Part shown: one piece after another, positions 59,186 to 64,000 of the stretch
Position numbering within the stretch: position 1 is the first letter of the stretch
Layout of the letters: every line of letters starts with the position of its first letter
The notes under the pieces: generated by a model
What the model was told of the DNA's origin: nothing
Seen by the model: the letters and a program-made list of their open reading frames with translations, nothing else
Databases searched by the model: none
Origin: Flammeovirga agarivorans
GTDB lineage: Bacteria; Bacteroidota; Bacteroidia; Cytophagales; Flammeovirgaceae
Length of the DNA stretch: 64,000 nt
Assembly: GCF_012641475.1 (NCBI RefSeq)
Contig: NZ_JABAIL010000002.1
Coordinates: 1-64,000, forward strand
Reading direction: 5' to 3'
Program-made: the position numbers and the translations under genes

Positions 59186-61009
59186 ATGCCTAAAAATATT
59201 CATTTAAAAGATAATCCTGTCTTAATTGAGGGTGCTTGGGAGGTGTGTAACCAAGTTGGAGGTATTTATACCGTAATAAAATCCAAAATCCTTAATGTAT
59301 TAAGCACTTTTGGAGATGAAAACTATTGCTTGATCGGGCCTTACGTAAGCAACAACATATCAGCAATCTTCGACCCCATCTCTGATGACGGAGATGACTT
59401 AATATCCAGAACTGTACGATCACTAAGAAGTAAAGGCTATGAGGTTCACTATGGTAGATGGTTAGTTTCTGGCCGTCCAAAAGTAGTCTTATTCAAGCCT
59501 TATAACGAAGCCTGGAAACTTACTGATATCAAAAAGTCATTATGGGAATCACACAACATCCCATCTTTTGATGGAGATGACCTATTTGACCAAACAATTA
59601 TGTTATCCAGCCAGATGACAGACTTTTTTACAGAATTAGACGCTGTAAATAATGGCGAAAGAAAAATTCTTGCACACATGCATGAATGGATGGCTGGTAT
59701 TCCTATCCCAGAAATAAGAAGAAAAGGTCTTAATATTCAAACGGTATTTACAACTCATGCTACTTTGTTAGGTCGTTATCTTGCAATGAACGACCCTGAG
59801 TTTTACACTAACTTAGAAAAAGGCACTTACAATTGGGCAAAAGAAGCCGAGCATTTTAACATCAAACCTCAGGTAAGTATTGAAAGAGCTGCAGCACACG
59901 GAGCACATACTTTCTCTACTGTAAGTAGGTTAACTGCTGTTGAGTGTAAATATTTATTGGGACGAGAAATTAATGCAATTGTACCAAACGGTATCAATAT
60001 CCATAAGTTTGAGGCACTGCATGAATCTCAAAACCTTCACCAGAGATATAAAGAGAAGATTCACGAATTTGTGATGGGTCACTTCTTCCAATCTTACTCT
60101 TTTGATTTAAACAACACGCTTTATTTCTTTACTTCTGGTAGATATGAGTACAAGAACAAAGGGTTCGATCTTACATTAGAAGCTTTAGCTCGATTAAACC
60201 ACAAGTTAAGAGCAAATAATATAGATAAGACGGTAATCACGTTCTTCATTACTAAACAAGATTACAATTCAATTAATCCTATTGAGTTAGAGTCTAGAGC
60301 GGTTCTTGGTGAAATCAGAAAGATTTGTGATGCTATGGAGAAAAGTGTCGGTGAACGACTTTTCTATATCGCATCAAAAGGAGATGTAACTGAAACTCCA
60401 ACCATCGAAGAATTAATTCCAGAAAGTTTACGTCTTCAATTAAGAAGAACTGTACAATCTTGGAAAACATCTCGACTTCCTTTCATTACTACTCATAATT
60501 TAAAGGATGACAATAAGGACGATATTCTAAACTTTGCTAGAAAGTCTGGTTTATTAAACTATGAAGGTGATAAAGTTAAGCTTGTTTACCATCCTGACTT
60601 TGTTTCGTCTATGAACCCATTGTTTGGAATTGACTATGATGAGTTTGTAAGAGGATGTCATTTAGGTGTCTTCCCTTCTTATTATGAGCCATGGGGTTAC
60701 ACTCCAATGGAATGTGTTGCAAGAGGCATACCTGCCGTAACTTCTGACTTAGCAGGTTTTGGAGATTTCGTTATCAATGACTTGAAGAGAACTAAAGTTG
60801 AAGGCATTGAAGTAATCCACCGTAAGCATAGCGATTACTCACATTCTGCTGAAGAACTTGCGAACTATCTATATGATTTCGTTACTATGGATAGAAGAGA
60901 CCGTATTTCTCAAAGAAATATTGTTGAGCAGTCTTCTTATCATTTTGATTGGAATGAGCTATACGACTATTATTTAGAAGCATACAACCTTACATTAGGA
61001 AATGACTAA
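59186..61009 (+). CDS. Glycogen synthase, eukaryote-type family GT3
   Basis: This 607-residue glycosyltransferase is of family GT3, the family of fungal and animal glycogen synthases rather than bacterial GlgA (GT5). It starts EGAWEVCNQVGGIYTVIKSK and has AHMHEWMAG, TTHATLLGRYLA, SIERAAAHGAHTFSTVSRLT, TSGRYEYKNKGFDLTLEALA and YYEPWGYTPMECVARG. Glu501 and Glu509 occupy the place of Gsy2 Glu510 and Glu518, with the same spacing of 8. It should use UDP-glucose (or ADP-glucose) to elongate alpha-1,4-glucan. The C-terminal Arg-rich segment (MDRRDRISQRN, Arg570/571/573/577) resembles the G6P-regulated stretch of eukaryotic enzymes, but later arginines there are replaced. It has its own promoter and terminator. 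Confidence 0.93.
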   Translation: MPKNIHLKDNPVLIEGAWEVCNQVGGIYTVIKSKILNVLSTFGDENYCLIGPYVSNNISAIFDPISDDGDDLISRTVRSLRSKGYEVHYGRWLVSGRPKVVLFKPYNEAWKLTDIKKSLWESHNIPSFDGDDLFDQTIMLSSQMTDFFTELDAVNNGERKILAHMHEWMAGIPIPEIRRKGLNIQTVFTTHATLLGRYLAMNDPEFYTNLEKGTYNWAKEAEHFNIKPQVSIERAAAHGAHTFSTVSRLTAVECKYLLGREINAIVPNGINIHKFEALHESQNLHQRYKEKIHEFVMGHFFQSYSFDLNNTLYFFTSGRYEYKNKGFDLTLEALARLNHKLRANNIDKTVITFFITKQDYNSINPIELESRAVLGEIRKICDAMEKSVGERLFYIASKGDVTETPTIEELIPESLRLQLRRTVQSWKTSRLPFITTHNLKDDNKDDILNFARKSGLLNYEGDKVKLVYHPDFVSSMNPLFGIDYDEFVRGCHLGVFPSYYEPWGYTPMECVARGIPAVTSDLAGFGDFVINDLKRTKVEGIEVIHRKHSDYSHSAEELANYLYDFVTMDRRDRISQRNIVEQSSYHFDWNELYDYYLEAYNLTLGND

Positions 61010-61026
61010 ATAATGTTCTTATATAT

Positions 61027-61064
61027 AAAAAAGGCGATGATTAATTCTAATCATCGCCTTTTTT
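61027..61064. terminator. Terminator between glycogen synthase and acyl-CoA dehydrogenase genes
   Basis: A 15-bp stem, AAAAGGCGATGATTA (61029-61043) with TAATCATCGCCTTTT (61048-61062), has a 4-base loop and T-runs on both strands, so it serves both convergent genes. Confidence 0.88.
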
Positions 61065-61077
61065 GATTACCTCTTAC

Positions 61078-62220
61078 TTAATCTTTTAATACACTTCTTG
61101 AGATAACAATCTTCTGAATCTCAGATGTACCTTCATATATCTGTGTGATTTTCGCGTCTCTCATCAAACGTTCTACATGGTACTCTTTTACATAACCGTA
61201 ACCACCATGTATTTGAACAGCTTCTACAGTTACATCCATAGCTACTTCGGAAGCATATAATTTTGCCATTGCAGATGCCTCAGAAAAATCTTGTCCTTGA
61301 TCTTTAAGCCAAGCTGCTTTATATACTAGCATGCGAGCTGCTTCAATTTTTGTAGCCATATCAGCTAACTTGAATGCAATCGCTTGATGTTCACAGATAG
61401 GCTTACCAAATGTTTTTCTTTCTTTAGAGTACTTTAGAGCTAGTTCATAAGCACCTGCTGCAATTCCTAATGCTTGTGCAGCAATACCTATTCTACCTCC
61501 ATTCAAAGTACCCATAGCGAATTTAAAACCAAAGCCATCTTCGCCTACTCTATTTTCCTTAGGTACTTTTACATCTGTAAAACTCAACATATGAGTATCT
61601 GATCCTCTAATACCTAATTTATCTTCTTTTTTACCTACCACAAAACCATCCATTCCCTTTTCGACGATAAGGCAGTTAATACCCTTATGCCCTTTTGAAC
61701 GGTCAGTCTGAGCGATCACTAGATATATTGAAGCAGAGTTACCATTAGTAATCCAATTCTTTGTGCCATTTAATAAATAATGGTCACCCATATCTATCGC
61801 TTCTGTAGTTTGGGAAGTAGCGTCACTACCTGCTTCTGGTTCTGACAAACAGAAGGCTCCTATCGCTTCTCCACTTGCCAGCTTCGTTAAATATTTCTGC
61901 TTTTGTTCTTCAGTACCGAACTTTTCAAGACCCCAACATACCAAAGAATTGTTGACAGACATTGCTACTGAAGCAGAAGCATCTATTTTGGAAATCTCTT
62001 CCATAGCAACAACGTAGGAAACAGTATCCATACCGCCTCCCCCATACTTGGGATCTACCATCATTGACATAAAGCCAAGTTCGCCCATTTGTCTTACTTG
62101 TTCAGCAGGGAATCGTTGTTCGGTATCTCTTTCTATGACACCTGGTAATAATTCGTTTTGTGTAAAATCACGAGCAGCATCTTTTACTGCTAACTGCTCT
62201 TCTGTTAGTTCAAAATTCAT
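61078..62220 (-). CDS. Short-chain acyl-CoA dehydrogenase
   Basis: This 380-residue FAD enzyme catalyses the first step of beta-oxidation of short acyl-CoAs. It has the N-terminal helical domain (FELTEEQLAVKDAARDFTQN), the FAD/substrate signature AFCLSEPEAGSDATSQ and WITNGNSASIYLV, GGRIGIAAQALGIA, and the catalytic Glu363 in ITQIYEGTSEIQK, as in butyryl-CoA dehydrogenases. The expected electron acceptor is ETF, which could feed the EMO-like pair at 2037-4225. It is transcribed alone. Confidence 0.94.
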   Translation of the reverse strand: MNFELTEEQLAVKDAARDFTQNELLPGVIERDTEQRFPAEQVRQMGELGFMSMMVDPKYGGGGMDTVSYVVAMEEISKIDASASVAMSVNNSLVCWGLEKFGTEEQKQKYLTKLASGEAIGAFCLSEPEAGSDATSQTTEAIDMGDHYLLNGTKNWITNGNSASIYLVIAQTDRSKGHKGINCLIVEKGMDGFVVGKKEDKLGIRGSDTHMLSFTDVKVPKENRVGEDGFGFKFAMGTLNGGRIGIAAQALGIAAGAYELALKYSKERKTFGKPICEHQAIAFKLADMATKIEAARMLVYKAAWLKDQGQDFSEASAMAKLYASEVAMDVTVEAVQIHGGYGYVKEYHVERLMRDAKITQIYEGTSEIQKIVISRSVLKD

Positions 62221-62265
62221 GTGTTGAAATTGGTATTTTAGGTGTGTTTATTGTGAATGTTTTAT

Positions 62266-62273
62266 CAAATATA
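62266..62273 (-). promoter_or_regulatory. Candidate -7 box of the acyl-CoA dehydrogenase gene
   Basis: On the minus strand this reads TATATTTG (TAnnTTTG consensus), 45 bases before the start codon at 62220. A well-spaced -33 TTTG is not seen. Confidence 0.42.
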
Positions 62274-62377
62274 AAAATTGAAAGGACAATTCAGAATAAA
62301 AATGAATATTTTCTCATTTATTATTACAAAATGAGATAAGAGATTGTTTAGGAGTGAAATACAATAATATTCTGCAT

Positions 62378-62413
62378 AAAAAAAGCCTTTATGATGAAAT
62401 CACAAAGGCTTTT
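62378..62413 (-). terminator. Terminator of bamA
   Basis: A 15-bp stem, AAAAGCCTTTATGAT (62381-62395) with ATCACAAAGGCTTTT (62399-62413), has one wobble pair. On the minus strand it is followed by a T-run. It lies 63 bases after the bamA stop. Confidence 0.85.
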
Positions 62414-62476
62414 CTCTAAAGATCAAAATGATATTTTATCGATCTGATATTTTAAAGTATAAATAATTTATACGAA

Positions 62477-64000
62477 TTATCTTAACTGTTGACCAATTGT
62501 AAAGTGGAATTGGCTACCACTAATATCTCTTTGACCAGGAGGGGCATCGAAACCATAAGCCCAGTCAATACCTAACATACCAAATGCAGGCATGAAGATT
62601 CTAGCACCAAAACCAGCTGACTTATACATGTCAAATGGGTTAAACTCATCAAGTGATGCCCAGTTATTACCACCTTCCATGAAACCAAGTAGATAAATGG
62701 TTGCTGCCGGGTTAAGTGAAACTGGATAACGAAGTTCCATTACGTACTTGTTGTAAACAACACCACCGAGACCTTCTGTTTCGTAAGGTACAATTGAGTT
62801 GTTTTCGTAACCTCTCAAACCAATTGTCTCAGTACCTAATAGTGCGTATTGTTGTGTCAGACCATCACCACCCATAATGAATCTTTCAAATGGCCCTAGG
62901 CCTTTATCTTGATTGTAGGCTGCTAAGAAACCAATATGTGCTCTAGCTGCTAATACTAAGTCACCAATAATCGCTTGGTACCATGCATTATCAAACATCC
63001 ACTTATTGTATTCCACCCACTTGTAACGCTCTTCATCGGTAATATTAGGGTCAGAATAATCCTTATCTGTCAATAATGAGTAAGGAGGAGTTAAACTAAT
63101 ACTTAATGAAACTTGAGAACCTCTACGTGGATAGGTAGGTGCATCAATCGAGTTTCTTGAAATTGTAGTATTGAATGTCAGGTTATATGATTTACCATTG
63201 TTGTAATCACCAAAACCTGTTGCATACCAGTTATTCAAATCATACACTAGGAATGATAACGAGTTACTCATTGTAAACCAGTCATCAGGCCATTGTAAAC
63301 GTCTACCTAATGCTACAGTAGCTGCGTTAATACCTAAACTACCGATTTTAACATCACCACTATATGAGTTCTGGTTTGAGTAGTTATAACTCACCGTTAA
63401 TGAGTTTGGCTTACGACCACCTAACCAAGGTTCTGTAAATGAAATAGAGTATGTTTGATATTGAATACCTGACGCTTGAACTCTAAGTTGTAAACGTTGA
63501 CCATCACCTGCTGGTAAAGGACGCCACTTAGAGAAGTCACCTACATTTCTTAATGAGAAGTTGTTAAATACTAGACCTACAGTACCTACGAAACCATAGT
63601 AACCACCCCAACCACCAGAAAGTTCGATCTGGTCATTTGCCTTTTCTGTTAATCCATATTGGATATCCACAGTACCATTAGACATATTAGGTTTAGGTTG
63701 AATATCGATTGTCTCAGGGTCAAAGTAACCTAGTGTCGAAAGTTCACGTTGCGTTCTAATTAAGTCTGCTCTTGAGAACTTCTGTCCTGGTAAGGTTCTT
63801 ACCTCTCTGTAAATTACGTGATCTGAAGTTTTTGTGTTACCATTAACGATAATCTTTGACACATAAGCTTGCTCACCTTCAAAGATTCTCATTTCAATAT
63901 CCACAGAGTCACCTGTTACAAGTACTTCTGTTGGAGTAACACTAAAGAATAAATAACCATCATCCATATATAATGCAGAGATATCGGCACCATTAGGGTT
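62477..64000 (-). CDS. bamA: Outer-membrane assembly factor BamA, 5' part outside the window
   Basis: The open frame runs past base 64000 (the last codons in the window read NPNGADISALY before the next Met), so the N-terminus and first POTRA domains are missing. What is present is the end of one POTRA domain (DDGYLFFSVTP), a complete POTRA (EGEQAYVSKIIVNGNTKTSD, LGYFDPETIDIQPKPN), and the Omp85 barrel with repeated Gly/aromatic strands (WGGYYGFVGTVGLVFNNFSL, YSISFTEPWLGGRKPNSL) and C-terminal strand HFTIGQQLR. BamA inserts beta-barrel proteins such as LptD and TolC-type channels. A terminator follows. Confidence 0.93.
   Translation of the reverse strand, partial: NPNGADISALYMDDGYLFFSVTPTEVLVTGDSVDIEMRIFEGEQAYVSKIIVNGNTKTSDHVIYREVRTLPGQKFSRADLIRTQRELSTLGYFDPETIDIQPKPNMSNGTVDIQYGLTEKANDQIELSGGWGGYYGFVGTVGLVFNNFSLRNVGDFSKWRPLPAGDGQRLQLRVQASGIQYQTYSISFTEPWLGGRKPNSLTVSYNYSNQNSYSGDVKIGSLGINAATVALGRRLQWPDDWFTMSNSLSFLVYDLNNWYATGFGDYNNGKSYNLTFNTTISRNSIDAPTYPRRGSQVSLSISLTPPYSLLTDKDYSDPNITDEERYKWVEYNKWMFDNAWYQAIIGDLVLAARAHIGFLAAYNQDKGLGPFERFIMGGDGLTQQYALLGTETIGLRGYENNSIVPYETEGLGGVVYNKYVMELRYPVSLNPAATIYLLGFMEGGNNWASLDEFNPFDMYKSAGFGARIFMPAFGMLGIDWAYGFDAPPGQRDISGSQFHFTIGQQLR

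Noticed and set aside
1-64000. CRISPR array, prophage or integrated element
   Set aside because: No regularly spaced repeats, phage structural genes or integrase were seen; gene content is mostly core.

Overview
The window is a chromosomal segment from a low-GC member of the Bacteroidota. The closest fit by gene content is a marine Cytophagales/Flammeovirga-like bacterium; that placement is an inference from content, with no phylogeny run. Supporting signs are a type IX secretion plug protein, DUF5723/PorV-like barrels, sigma-54 regulators, TAnnTTTG-type -7 promoter boxes, weak Shine-Dalgarno sequences, and a eukaryote-type (GT3) glycogen synthase. Most of the window is core genome. I see no intact insertion sequence, prophage or CRISPR array.

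Layout. 1-165: tRNA-Arg (cut by the window edge) and tRNA-Pro. 282-1610: T9SS plug protein. 2037-5532: a split cytochrome b/Fe-S plus CCG-domain electron-transfer pair, a conserved Bacteroidota orphan protein and dipeptidase E. 5706-6806: a membrane-anchored J-domain/TPR protein. 6804-7335: a mini winged-helix gene, divergent from a receiver-less sigma-54 activator (7336) that heads an envelope operon with lptE, a large acidic protein and secG. 12093-18514: a 2-oxoglutarate dehydrogenase cluster (sucA, a GNAT acetyltransferase, sucB with two lipoyl domains, lpd). 18859-20317: a GluR0-type ligand-gated K+ channel overlapping yraN. 20393-22880: acs and an orphan IS1-type zinc-finger/HTH protein. 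23267-26291: a secreted protein and its DUF5723 partner.

26297-35255 is an efflux module: HlyD adaptor, TolC channel, ABC ATPase, two FtsX-type permeases, and a sigma-54 response regulator/histidine kinase pair. Two near-identical 25-bp dyads lie upstream of its two transcription-unit starts. 35402-46910 holds a nucleoside-type MFS transporter, a B1 metallo-beta-lactamase lipoprotein, a VIT-only iron transporter homologue, a class V aminotransferase, a family 9 glycosyltransferase, rbfA, a GT-C-like membrane protein, a DUF1338 enzyme and a quinone-oxidoreductase-like enzyme. 47014-50692: polA and a UbiA prenyltransferase.

50913-53764 is the most unusual locus. A large protein resembles the methyltransferase/target-recognition half of type ISP restriction enzymes but has a ruined catalytic motif; a stand-alone HIRAN-domain gene converges on it. 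53932-58906 carries envelope and stress genes: DUF1684, a DMT transporter, a sensor domain with no output domain, a SPOR-like coiled-coil protein, PspA and YbjN. 59186-64000: GT3 glycogen synthase, a short-chain acyl-CoA dehydrogenase and the 3' part of bamA, which runs off the right edge.

The main functional themes are envelope biogenesis and export (plug, LptE, SecG, BamA, efflux module, PspA/SPOR) and central carbon/respiratory metabolism (OGDH complex, Acs, acyl-CoA dehydrogenase, EMO-like electron carrier, glycogen synthesis).
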